From: Flammula alnicola
Lineage: Eukaryota; Basidiomycota; Agaricomycetes; Agaricales; Strophariaceae
Direction of reading: 5' to 3'
NCBI GenBank assembly: GCA_015499995.1
Contig: JADNRV010000808.1
Span: 1-12,526 of the forward strand
Length of the DNA stretch: 12,526 nt
The notes under the pieces are model-generated. The model searched no databases and was not told the origin of the DNA. It was given only the letters and a program-made list of their open reading frames with translations. This document shows positions 1 through 7,431 of this stretch, piece after piece; the first letter of the stretch is position 1, and every line of letters begins with the position of its first letter. A program made the position numbers and the translations under genes.

Positions 1-2452
1 AGACGATTCTGTTCCAGCTCCATCACCCTCCCCTCCATGCCACAGCACCCAGGAACGTTAAGCATGCGGGCGATGTGTGCGTGTCCTGGAACGAATCGTC
101 AGAAGGGCTCGCCCTCGAAGAAGGGTAAACAAGAGGAGACAATTAACCTTGGGCTGTGAAATTATGGGCGTCGCCGTGCCACCGATCACCAACCGAGCTC
201 GCGCGCGATGGCCACCGCGCCGTGGAATCCGCGGCAACGTTCACTCCTGAACTCGTGGATCTCGTCGATTGCGACAACGCACCAATCCATTGTGAAGATA
301 CCGACCTCACGGGCGTCTGGCCGGACGGCGCGCGGGCCGTCACAGGGGTTCGTTCCATTGCGAGCCTTTGTGTTGAACCGCTCGCCAGCGAGGTTCGAGA
401 ACGTCTGCGGAACATGGATTCGTTAGAAAGCGGAGGGGAAAGAAAAACTGGGAACGCACGGAGTGCATGCAAATGACGATACGCATGATGTACGGCGTAG
501 TCGACGTGTTCCACTCCGATTTCGGATCCGTCAAGTAATTTTCGACGCCTGATTCAGAGGCCGGCAGCTCGTGAATTTCGATTTTCTTGTTCGCAAAGAA
601 ACCTTTCAATTCCTGCACCCACTGATCGAGCAAGGAGGTGGGGACGACGATAAGGTGAGGCAGGTTGGGTACTGGACCCTGCCCCGCAAAAGAGGCTTTC
701 TCAGCTAAGGGACGTTATATGAGCAATCGATCTTCGAGGAGCTGCAAATTGGCCCTCCTGGACAGCAAAGGCCACACGGCGACGGATACGTGGAGGGCGT
801 AACACGCCTCTCGTCACCTGTAGCTGTCCAAGAGGGCCAATGCGTGGGCGTGGCAAGCACGAACGAAGCACTCACCAGAATTGATGACGTGTGGTCGAGA
901 CTTATTCCCTTGCTGGGACTCGACGAACCAGACTGACACCAAGAAGGCAATCATGCCCATTATCTGCCCTGTTTTGCCCAAGCCGACGTCATCAGCGAGC
1001 AGGATGTTTGTCGACGGCGAGTAACCCTCGGATTTGGGATCGGACGCCGTGAACGTCTTGTCAGCCATCGAAGCGATCCCGCACAGTTGGTGCCACTGCA
1101 GAGACAACGGCCGCACTCCATCCCCGCCTACACCGTTCCAATCGACCAGGCGCGGGGAATTCCAGGAATTGACGGTCGCATCTAGGGCGCGATACTTGGC
1201 AAAGAGAGGCGGACGACCATCGTCAAATCCGAGGAGATTGCTTAGCTCTTCGGCACTCTTGTCCTTCCAGCCAGTAACGCCGATGTCACCGTCGGGCGAG
1301 AAAAATTCGAAGAGGTCTTCACCCTCCATCAATTCGGTCATGGAAACGTTGGGCGGCTCCTTGTAGAAATCTGTCAGCTCTTCGAACACGCGGGCCAGGT
1401 CCTTGGGATCGATGGTCTCTGTCGCAATACGCGCCTTGCGGCCCCGAGAGCGTGCGTCCAGACCTGCCTACGAGTCAGCCCCTCCATGAGGGCGAACGAA
1501 AGCCGTGCGCGTACCTTTCTCGACCACGTGCGCATGTCCGGTGTCATTGATCTCATCTCCGACGTCGAGACCCGCCCCCATCGCCACTCCCAAGACGAAC
1601 TGTCGGTGTTCCGTGAATTCCACAGCGATCGAAGGCAGCCATTCGATGTGCGGCAGTAAGTCTTTCATCAGACCGACCGCATCGCGAAGGGCAACGGGGT
1701 CAATGGCCTCCGACTCCTTCACAACTGTCAGGCGGAAGAGATCTAAGATTCCACCGGCTCCGGCAGCGGCAAAAGGTCAAAGACGTACCTTTCATAACCT
1801 CCGTGAGCCTAGGCCACATATTCGACTTCGCCTTGCTACCCTTCCTCGACTTCGCTCTAGTCCCGTACGCAGCAAACAGGGCGTTGTTGTAATACTTCTT
1901 GTAACGCGAGAGGGTGTGCACGAGAACCGTCTTGACGCTCTGAAGGGCGGCATTGGCAATCCGGTTGCCATTCATGACAACTGAGCCGAACACGCGGGGA
2001 GGGAGTACCGAAAGAGTCTCCGAAGAGATGACCTCCAAGCTGGGATATTCGTCGTCCAGTTGGCCCTGCATCATCATGTCAGGCCTCGTCCCAGTGTCGC
2101 GCATGGCCTGATCGACCGCGGTGTTGATCCTCTTCGACAGCCACCGCCGGAACCACGAACGGTAAGCAATGATGTGCATGCTGAACTGAGCGTCAGTTCC
2201 TCTGGTGTCGAACCAGGCCAGGCGCTTGGCGAGCGGAACATCCTGACCAGCCTTCAACAACTCGCCTACCAGGCGCACTTGGCTGATATCGCTGAAACCC
2301 GGGTACACTCCACGGGCCGTCGGGTCCGCGGGTGGGGCGTAGACGTTCAAGAGCTCCAGTGTCTCCTCCGACTTCCATCCGATTGATTCCGTGGCGTTGA
2401 ACTTCGTGGACAGCACGAACGCAATAACGGCAGCGAAGGAAGCCGAAGGCAT
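1..2452 (-). CDS. SNF2-family helicase-like ATPase, N-terminal part, multi-exon, frame broken near motif III, runs off left edge
   Basis: SNF2-type ATPases use ATP to translocate on DNA, typically in the nucleus on chromatin or repair substrates. My exon model on the minus strand is 2452-1789, 1742-1515, 1463-876, 704-460 and 404-148, then probably 85 to beyond position 1. Phases join exactly through the first five exons. Introns are 46, 51, 171, 55 and 62 nt, and the 55- and 62-nt ones carry CTAAC and CTGAC branch sites. Visible motifs: Q-like LQWHQL near residue 420, Walker A LLADDVGLGKT (Lys about 461), motif Ia PHLIVVPTSLLDQW in exon 4, DEAH variant AIDEIHEFR near residue 620, and motif III VIGGTATP. 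The start is the first ATG after a TATA box; the first 290 residues are unrecognised. Oddity: before motif III the nominal frame meets TGA at 188-186 and VIGGTATP is shifted by one base. The next exon (HIARMLNVPG) needs a further shift. It is therefore a pseudogene, or the assembly has indels. The helicase C-terminal domain lies outside the window. Confidence 0.8.
749..840. repeat. Hairpin inside the third intron of the SNF2-like gene (18-bp inverted repeat)
   Basis: Arms 749-766 and 823-840 are reverse complements at 17 of 18 positions, with a 56-nt spacer that itself holds a small GGCGT/ACGCC hairpin near 797. The host intron (875-705) is about 171 nt, while its siblings are 46-62 nt, so the hairpin accounts for the excess length. 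It could be a small inserted palindromic element or a splice-regulating stem. A short cryptic exon after the acceptor-like CTACAG at about 820 is an alternative reading, but its frame ends in a stop at the next acceptor. Confidence 0.6.
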
Positions 2453-2531
2453 GACGTATGGGACGAGAGAGCGAAGGGTGCACGAGGGGGGAAAAAGTGG
2501 GGATACTGACGGGAAAAACAATGAGCGCCTC

Positions 2532-2541
2532 TATATATATA
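2532..2541 (-). promoter_or_regulatory. TATA box for the SNF2-like gene
   Basis: A run of five TA dinucleotides lies about 80 bp upstream of the chosen minus-strand ATG at 2452. No other minus-strand ATG lies between the two. This is the usual distance for a fungal TATA box plus a short 5' leader, and it supports the start choice. Confidence 0.5.
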
Positions 2542-2545
2542 CCTA

Positions 2546-3196
2546 TCGAATGCAGGGACGTAAACTTTTTCTGGCCTGCCCTAAGTAAACCTTATCTCCA
2601 AACGGAGCTCAGGGCCGTATATTTACCTAATAGTTGCTCAAGTTACTTATGTCATATAGGTAGCGCAGATTGATTCTGTCATATTCAGTGCATTGGCGTT
2701 GTGGCATGCCTCGTCGGCGTAGACGGGGGGTGCATGGGCGTCGGGCAGTGCTAAGCTGCCCTCACAACGTCGTTGAGCTGCCCCTGATATAGTTTTCACG
2801 AAAGTGCACCTTAGATTAGATTTAAGTGCAACGCGCAACGCGTTGGCCTATTTTGGAGTGTGCTTTAATGCTGGCGTGGCGGATTGGCACGTGCAAGGGT
2901 CACTCAAGTGTTGCTTAGGCAGCAGGGCTTCACCGGCAAAGGCGGCCACAGTGCGGCGGCTGGACTGTTACGTGGCGGTGCCGAGTGCACGTGAAGGGTC
3001 CGACACGTGTTGCATGAGCTGCAGTGCTTCGCCTGCCTCGCCATACCCAGAGATATCCAAAACGAGCGATGCGATCGATTACGACCGAAGCGACAATTTG
3101 AGGCAGCACGTGAAAATATCTCGTCATATGACGCGCACTCAAGCCGAGACCACCGGCACGCTGAGCAACCGTCTACAACAGCTCGCCTTCTCGGGC
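2546..3196. other. Gene-free stretch with GC-rich, CACGTG-containing degenerate repeat sequence
   Basis: I see no supported gene here. Open frames on both strands (for example 2804-3283 plus and 2930-3142 minus) overlap each other and lack recognisable motifs. The reverse complement of about 3001-3042 closely matches the core of the 79-bp minisatellite at 5205-5875: a GCGAGGC-AGGCGAAG block, then CTGCAGCT, then CACGTG. This looks like a diverged, inverted single copy of that family. CACGTG also occurs near 3005, and CACGTGC/CACGTGA near 2888 and 2988. Confidence 0.45.
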
Positions 3197-3375
3197 ACCA
3201 TTCTTGCAGTTTTCTCTGCCTCCTACCTCAGTCAACCTCTCTGGACCCGTTTCTACCACCCCAACCCAATCATCTCTCGTTGATGGCTATTCATCACCAT
3301 TCTTGCAGGTTTCTCTGCCTCAGTCAACTTCTCTGGACCCGTTTCTACCACCCCAATCCAATCATCTCTTGTCGA
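3197..3375 (+). repeat. 99-bp direct duplication (two copies)
   Basis: Copy 1 (3197-3285) and copy 2 (3296-3375) both begin ACCATTCTTGCAG. Both contain a pyrimidine-rich tract, TCAACNTCTCTGGACCCG, and end at CAATCATCTCT. Copy 2 lacks a 7-bp TCCTACC segment. ORFs running through it repeat the same peptide in different frames, which indicates repeat DNA and not a gene. The CTTGCAG ends look like splice acceptors, but I find no convincing exons around them. Confidence 0.75.
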
Positions 3376-3539
3376 GGTCGATTGATCTCATCTGTTCTAT
3401 CAACGCTCGCGACGTCGATTTAATCTCAACTCTCATGCTATAAGGTTGCCCCATTCTGACTACAGGTTGCCACACTATCGGTTCCTGCCCAAGGATCGCC
3501 CGTGAACGGGCACCCTTCACTGCTCACTCTATAACATTG

Positions 3540-3850
3540 AACTGATACGCACCAGCACGGCAGTCATTTCAACGATGCCTCGGACAGGTGCAACGACGAC
3601 GAAATGCTGCACCGACATAGCCGCGGGTACAGTGACGACGATGCGACGATAACGTGGGCGCACCAATGCCACGAGCCGCGTGTGGGGTGCAAGAGCGGGT
3701 GCAGCGATGTCAAATGCCACGCAGCCATTGCTGCTGTGGTGTCGGCGATGCCACGATCACGCGGGCGCAACAGCAGGTGTAACGACGGATGTCGCGAGAG
3801 AATGGTGGGTGCATCGATGCCACGACGCCGTGGGTGTGCTGACGACGACG
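3540..3850. repeat. Degenerate interspersed repeat with recurring ATGCCACGA core
   Basis: The core ATGCCACG recurs near 3665, 3713, 3748 and 3817, each usually preceded by GTGCA/GCGCA-type sequence and CGATG. Spacing is irregular (about 48, 35 and 69 bp), so this is a decayed array and not a clean tandem repeat. Both strands stay open over several hundred bases here (about 3564-4204), which I attribute to GC-rich repeat composition. No gene is supported. Confidence 0.4.
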
Positions 3851-4148
3851 CGTACACAGCAGAATGGCTCATGCAACGCCGCCGACCGTTGGTACGAGCA
3901 GTCGAGCGCAGAGCATCGCTGGCCAAGAGGGCGAATGCGCAGCCTCGTACGAGCAATGCAAGCACTGCAGAGAGAGCGAGCGACAGACGAAGGCTTGCGA
4001 GAAGCTCAGGTGCGTGCAGAACAGCACGTGACACGCTTGAGCACGTGCTCCCGCCAGCCACCGGACGTCGCGTCGGTCGTGTTGCTCACTGCTCGTCGCG
4101 CATCGTGTCATCTGCATCCCCCGTGTACTGCCGCCGTCGATACCAACA

Positions 4149-4603
4149 ATGTCCGAGATCATTGTCCTATGCTGGATACTGATAGTCTGCATTCTATACG
4201 GTAAGGTTCCAATCTTATCTTGTAGTAGCCAAACAAACTAACCAGCCTTCGATCAGAGCTATCTAAGCGCTTGGCTCGCCGAATTCTGCCCGCGATCTGT
4301 TCTTGGGCCGGCGGTAAGTGTTCGCTTCAATATACAGTTGCACGATCTTCCTTAGGAGCTTCTCGTTCGCAGTGCCGCTCACGAAGAACGTGACGATTAC
4401 CGGCGGTCAGTTCTATCAAGTTGGAGGAGACGTGTACGTCGAGTCGACACCACAAGGTGAGTCCGCTCTATATCCTATCTAGAAAGCTTTAACGAAACGT
4501 CTCTTAGGTCGTTCGGTCGAATCGCTTTTGGAGCGAGATGGAGACATTATTGTCGTTAGTGGGACTTTTTGGGACGTCAACGGGGATGTGCATGTCAGGC
4601 GCG
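4149..4603 (+). CDS. Small multi-exon gene or gene fragment encoding Gly/Val repeat motifs (fungal, unnamed family)
   Basis: Proposed exons are 4149-4200, 4268-4313, 4356-4456 and 4508-4603. All four donors are GTAAG/GTGAG and two acceptors are CTTAG. Intron 1 carries ACTAAC. Phases agree exactly throughout. The first exon gives a hydrophobic stretch (IIVLCWILIVCILY) that could be a signal anchor. Exon 3 encodes NVTITGGQFYQVGGDVYVES and exon 4 encodes VVSGTFWDVNGDVHVRR, two versions of one beta-like repeat ([ST]G-x-F-x-x-V-x-G-D-V-x-V). From memory, such GG-x-F-x-x-V-x-G segments sit near the N terminus of many Agaricomycete proteins, including NACHT/STAND-type ones; that is an association, not a function. 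The exon 4 donor has no convincing partner: candidate acceptors near 4750-4775 lead to a stop within a few codons. It may therefore be a truncated relic. Use of the AG at 4267 over the one at 4256 was decided by frame. Confidence 0.5.
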
Positions 4604-4718
4604 GTAAGTGTTTCTTTCGTTCTTCGCGTACTTTGCTAATTGTTTCTCCACGTTGTCGACAAATACAATGTCATGCTATCTACGAACTTTACATGCACCG
4701 CTGTATTCTTAATTATAA

Positions 4719-4724
4719 AATAAA
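4719..4724 (+). terminator. AATAAA polyadenylation-type hexamer
   Basis: A canonical AATAAA in AT-rich sequence lies 116 bp after the last supported exon of the small plus-strand gene. It could end its transcript. The hexamer alone is weak evidence in fungi. Confidence 0.3.
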
Positions 4725-5204
4725 CATTCGCGATGATTCCACCATCACACAGAAAGATGAACGTATAAGCAGAAGAAGCCTAAATTGAGCAGTAGATAGA
4801 AAGTTGATCGTTGAGTGACTGTGTAGCGCACGGAAATGTACCAGGCAGTGCGTAAGGAGCTCCATCCAAAAGCGACGCTGCACACCAATCTAAAGGAAAC
4901 TGACACCGCACGCTCACCCGCTAGGAGGGCATCGATCGACGCACGCGGAGCGGCATTGAGGCCGCGGAGACCTCTTGCATTCGCTCATATCAATCCACTG
5001 CACTTTAATCCGTCTCTTTCATCAATGACAGTAGCTACATGGGTACGGAGGCAACTGGTGCTATGAGGGAGGACCACCTCACGCACCCTGCGCGGAGCCA
5101 CTCCGTGCGCATTCACATGCCAGGCAGGCGGTATCTATTTTGGAAAGCAGCAATAAGGGTCGCACGGCGAATGCGCTCAGGCCTGCCGCTTGCGGGCATA
5201 CGAA
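4725..5204. other. Gene-free spacer leading into the 79-bp minisatellite
   Basis: I see nothing supported in this stretch. A 76-codon plus-strand frame at 4836-5066 has an ATG but no motif and no splice context. From about 5110, GGCAGGCG and GCATACGAAGCAGG fragments announce decayed copies of the adjacent minisatellite. Confidence 0.4.
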
Positions 5205-5875
5205 GCAGGCGAGACGGCAGGGCTGGGTGCACATGGCACGTGCGGCGGAACACGCCCGACCTCCGGCATGCTCGCATGCGATGCCGGCGAAGCTGCAGCT
5301 TGGCATACTGCCTGTCACGTGCTCGACAGGCAACATGACCTGCTGCATGCTAGCATGCGAGGTCGGCGAAGCTGCAGCTGGGCATACTGCCTGTCACGTG
5401 CTCGACAGGCAACATGACCTGCCGCATGCTAGCATGCGAGGCCGGCGAAGCTGCAGCTGGGCATACTGCTTGTCACGTGCTCGACAGGCAACATGACCTG
5501 CCGCATGCTAGCATGCGAGGCCGGCGAAGCTGCAGCTGGGCATACTGCTTGTCACGTGCTCAACAAGCTGCATGACCTGCTGCATGGTGGCAGGCGACGC
5601 CGGCGGAGCTGCAGCTGGGCAAGGTGCGTGCGCTCGTGACGTGGGCAGCAGGATTCACTGACCTGATGCATCGTGGCATGCGGAGCAGGCGAACGGGCGG
5701 CGGAAGTTGCTGCGTGCGCCTGTCACGTGGACAGCGTCATGCCTGCTCGCTGACATGCCAAGCAGGCGAAACTGCAGCGTAGCAAACTGCATGCAGTTGG
5801 CACGTGCACTTTGACATCGCTGACCTGCTGCATGCTGACCTGCGAGGCAGGCGAAGCTGCAGGGGAGCATGCAGC
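5205..5875 (+). repeat. 79-bp minisatellite carrying a CACGTG E-box, about 8-9 units
   Basis: The landmark G(A/G)AGCTGCAG starts at 5289, 5368, 5447, 5526 and 5605, exactly 79 bp apart. More diverged units follow with landmarks near 5768 and 5853, and one precedes at about 5209. The best units read GCATGCTAGCATGCGAGG, then CCGGCGAAGCTGCAGCTGGG, then CATACTGC, then TGTCACGTGCTCGACAGG and CAACATGACCTGC. Each central unit therefore holds nested palindromes (GCATGCTAGCATGC, CAGCTG-like, CACGTG, CCTGTC/GACAGG). Because 79 is not a multiple of 3, the same peptide (LAYCLSRARQAT) appears in all three plus frames. Those ORFs are repeat artefacts. Confidence 0.9.
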
Positions 5876-5931
5876 GCGCGCCTCTCACGAGCGCCACGCA
5901 CCCCTCGTGCTGCTCATTTGGCAGGGCGGGT

Positions 5932-6025
5932 AACCCTAATTTATGATTAGGGTTCTTTTTTTATGGTTAGGGTCTCCGCTAAGGTTACGGTTATATGCTC
6001 CCCCACGACTCCTTATAACCCTAAC
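5932..6025. repeat. Interstitial telomere-type repeats, including an inverted CCCTAA/TTAGGG pair
   Basis: AACCCTAAT at 5932-5940 and ATTAGGGTT at 5946-5954 form a perfect 9-bp inverted repeat with a 5-nt loop. GGTTAGGGT follows at 5965-5973, and TAACCCTAAC at 6016-6025. These match the TTAGGG telomere repeat of most filamentous fungi. It is the only place in the window where both orientations occur together, and it separates the 79-bp minisatellite from the GAACGCC array. Confidence 0.7.
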
Positions 6026-6037
6026 TGAATGCCAGTG

Positions 6038-6551
6038 GAACGCCATGGCAGACGCCCTACTGAAAGAGGAACGCCCAGTGCATGACGCAATACTGAAATA
6101 AGAACGCCCAGTGCATGACGCAATGCCAAGGGTACCCACCAGACAGCAAGAACGCCAGAGGCCACAAAGAAGAACGCCTACGGAATGCCTACGGAACATG
6201 TCGGGAACGCCAAAGGGAATCAAGGAACGCCTCGGGAACGTCTTGATGCAATGACATCATGCATCGGATAGGCGTACCGGTCCCTGACATGATGGCCGAG
6301 AACGCCAGGAGCGTCTACTTTATTTTTAGATTGACGCTGGGAACGCCATGAATGCCCAAACTATTTTTAGATTGACGTTCTGCAGGCGTACCGGAACGCC
6401 CAAATATTCGATTTTTCGTACGATTAAACTGTTTATTTAATTTACCCCCTCCCCGTGGGTGGTTTCGGGTGATCTGAAATACCTAGGGGGGGTTTTCAAG
6501 GTCGGGGAATCCGAATCTGAAGTCAGAATGTCGAAATTCCTACGGAACGCC
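6038..6551 (+). repeat. Dispersed array of eleven same-strand GAACGCC heptamers
   Basis: Perfect GAACGCC occurs at 6038, 6069, 6102, 6150, 6172, 6205, 6225, 6300, 6341, 6394 and 6545, with a GAACGTC variant at 6236. All are on the plus strand, usually preceded by G or A. Spacings are mostly 20-53 bp. The units at 6069 and 6102 are part of a longer 33-bp direct repeat. A second embedded repeat, TATTTTTAGATTGACG, occurs at about 6321 and 6362, and GGCGTACCGG occurs twice (about 6270 and 6385). No gene overlaps convincingly. The regularity suggests a decayed minisatellite or a binding-site cluster. Confidence 0.8.
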
Positions 6552-6591
6552 TGAATGCAACGAAGCTGTTGAAATCCTTTGGAATTAGGCC

Positions 6592-6706
6592 AGGCGCTGG
6601 AACGGGCACCAAGTAGGCGCTGGAACGGGCGGCGAGTAGGCACTGAAATGGGCGACGAGTAGGCGGCGGAACAGGCTGAGAGTAGGCGGTGCAATGCACC
6701 TTTATC
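6592..6706 (+). repeat. 23-bp minisatellite, about 5 units
   Basis: Units beginning AGGC start at 6592, 6615, 6638, 6661 and 6684, exactly 23 bp apart. The consensus is AGGCGCTGGAACGGGC followed by NNCGAGT. The internal GGAACGGGC resembles the GAACGCC core of the array upstream, so the two may share origin. Confidence 0.85.
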
Positions 6707-6854
6707 CAAACTGAAATAGCAATAACACTTTATGAATCCTCTTTGATTACGGTAACATGTTTGTGAAGGAGTTGGACTTTAAAATATTACAGACAAGCAA
6801 ATTTTCGGGTACACTGATGGTGGCTACCGTCTACGTACACTTCGCATAATCTGA
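6707..6854. other. AT-richer spacer between minisatellites
   Basis: I see no gene, hairpin or repeat of note in this short stretch. Its base composition is visibly more AT-rich than its neighbours. Confidence 0.3.
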
Positions 6855-6963
6855 CTCTATGTGACATGAGTGTGTCCCGTGGGGTGCACCGAGCCCCACG
6901 CCACCACTGTCTCTATGCGACATGAGTGTGTCCCGTGGGGTGCACTGAGCCCCACGCCACCAT
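6855..6963 (+). repeat. 56-bp tandem duplication with an internal hairpin
   Basis: Copies start CTCTATG at 6855 and 6911, with few differences between them. Each holds GTGGGG...CCCCAC, a 6-bp stem with a 9-nt loop, suggesting the unit is palindrome-based. Confidence 0.85.
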
Positions 6964-6971
6964 ATCTATGC

Positions 6972-7068
6972 TGTCCCTACACTGTCCCTCCGCAATCCCT
7001 ACACTGTCCCTCCACAATTCCTACACTGTCCCTCCGCAATTCCTACACTGTCCCTCCGCAATCCCTGC
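6972..7068 (+). repeat. 22-bp minisatellite, 4-5 units, decaying rightward
   Basis: The landmark CACTGTCCCTCC recurs at 6980, 7002, 7024 and 7046, exactly 22 bp apart, joined by GCAATYCCTA. To the right (7069-7125) the array breaks into shorter CATCCCTRC-type pieces. ORFs through it give proline/serine-rich peptides that are repeat products. Confidence 0.9.
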
Positions 7069-7125
7069 GCCATCCCTGCGCCAACTCTCTGCATCCCTAC
7101 ACCATCTCTCTGCATCCCTACTCCG

Positions 7126-7164
7126 TCCCTAGGGATCCCTACTAAAAATCCCTAGGGATCCCTA
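7126..7164 (+). repeat. Palindromic CCCTAGGGATCCCTA direct pair
   Basis: TCCCTAGGGATCCCTA occurs twice, 23 bp apart (7126 and 7149), each including the palindrome CCCTAGGG. This sits just left of the telomere-type seam at 7179. Confidence 0.75.
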
Positions 7165-7178
7165 GCAATATAGTCCCA

Positions 7179-7187
7179 TAACCCTAA
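7179..7187. repeat. Short telomere-type seam TAACCCTAA
   Basis: One and a half C-strand telomere repeats lie here, at the boundary between minisatellite DNA on the left and the retroelement-like block on the right. Taken alone this 9-mer is weak; it counts because matching seams recur at similar spacing to the right. Confidence 0.4.
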
Positions 7188-7303
7188 GCCCTCCAGATAG
7201 ACAGCGATCCATTTTGAGGTCGACAGATCTCGCGTCGGGTGGTGCGGCATCGGGACGTTGGCGCAGGCCGCCCCGAGGGACCGAGGAGGTGTTTCACTCC
7301 AAG

Positions 7304-7350
7304 AATTTTTTTAAGACCTTGTATTTGGTCAAGGACCCCCCAAAAAAATT
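7304..7350 (+). other. A/T-tract hairpin in the leader of the retroelement-like ORF
   Basis: AATTTTTTT (7304-7312) pairs with AAAAAAATT (7342-7350), and inside it CCTTG (7317-7321) pairs with CAAGG (7330-7334). In RNA this gives an interrupted stem-loop about 80 nt upstream of the ATG. It might be an element-specific structure or a relic. Confidence 0.5.
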
Positions 7351-7431
7351 TTCAGGGTCCCCGGCTGAATTCGGGTCACATCCGAGCGAGGAATGTAGGA
7401 ACACTATAGATAGGGCACCTTCTTGGGAGAG

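Noticed and set aside
143..514. 123-aa minus-strand ORF as an independent gene
   Set aside because: It reads through exon 5 and intron 4 of the SNF2-like gene in the wrong frame; DEIH and VIGGTATP lie in the other frames.
3564..4204. Long overlapping ORFs on both strands (165-192 aa)
   Set aside because: Arg/Ser/Ala-rich low-complexity products of a degenerate GC-rich repeat, open on both strands at once, with no motif.
5039..5496. Three overlapping plus-strand ORFs sharing the peptide LAYCLSRARQAT
   Set aside because: The 79-bp unit shifts frame each repeat, so the same peptide appears in all frames; they are minisatellite translations, not genes.
5205..5875. CRISPR array
   Set aside because: Units are contiguous 79-bp tandem repeats without unique spacers, in a spliced eukaryotic genome.
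5932..5954. Telomere-telomere fusion point
   Set aside because: An end-to-end fusion reads TTAGGG then CCCTAA on one strand; here the order is CCCTAA then TTAGGG, so it is not a fusion scar.
6870..7145. Pro/Ser/Thr-rich ORF of 91 aa
   Set aside because: It is the translation of the 56-bp and 22-bp minisatellites.
7423..7431. Start of the reverse-transcriptase-like ORF at TTG 7423
   Set aside because: Fungal nuclear genes start at ATG; the ATG at 7432 is nine bases downstream in the same frame.
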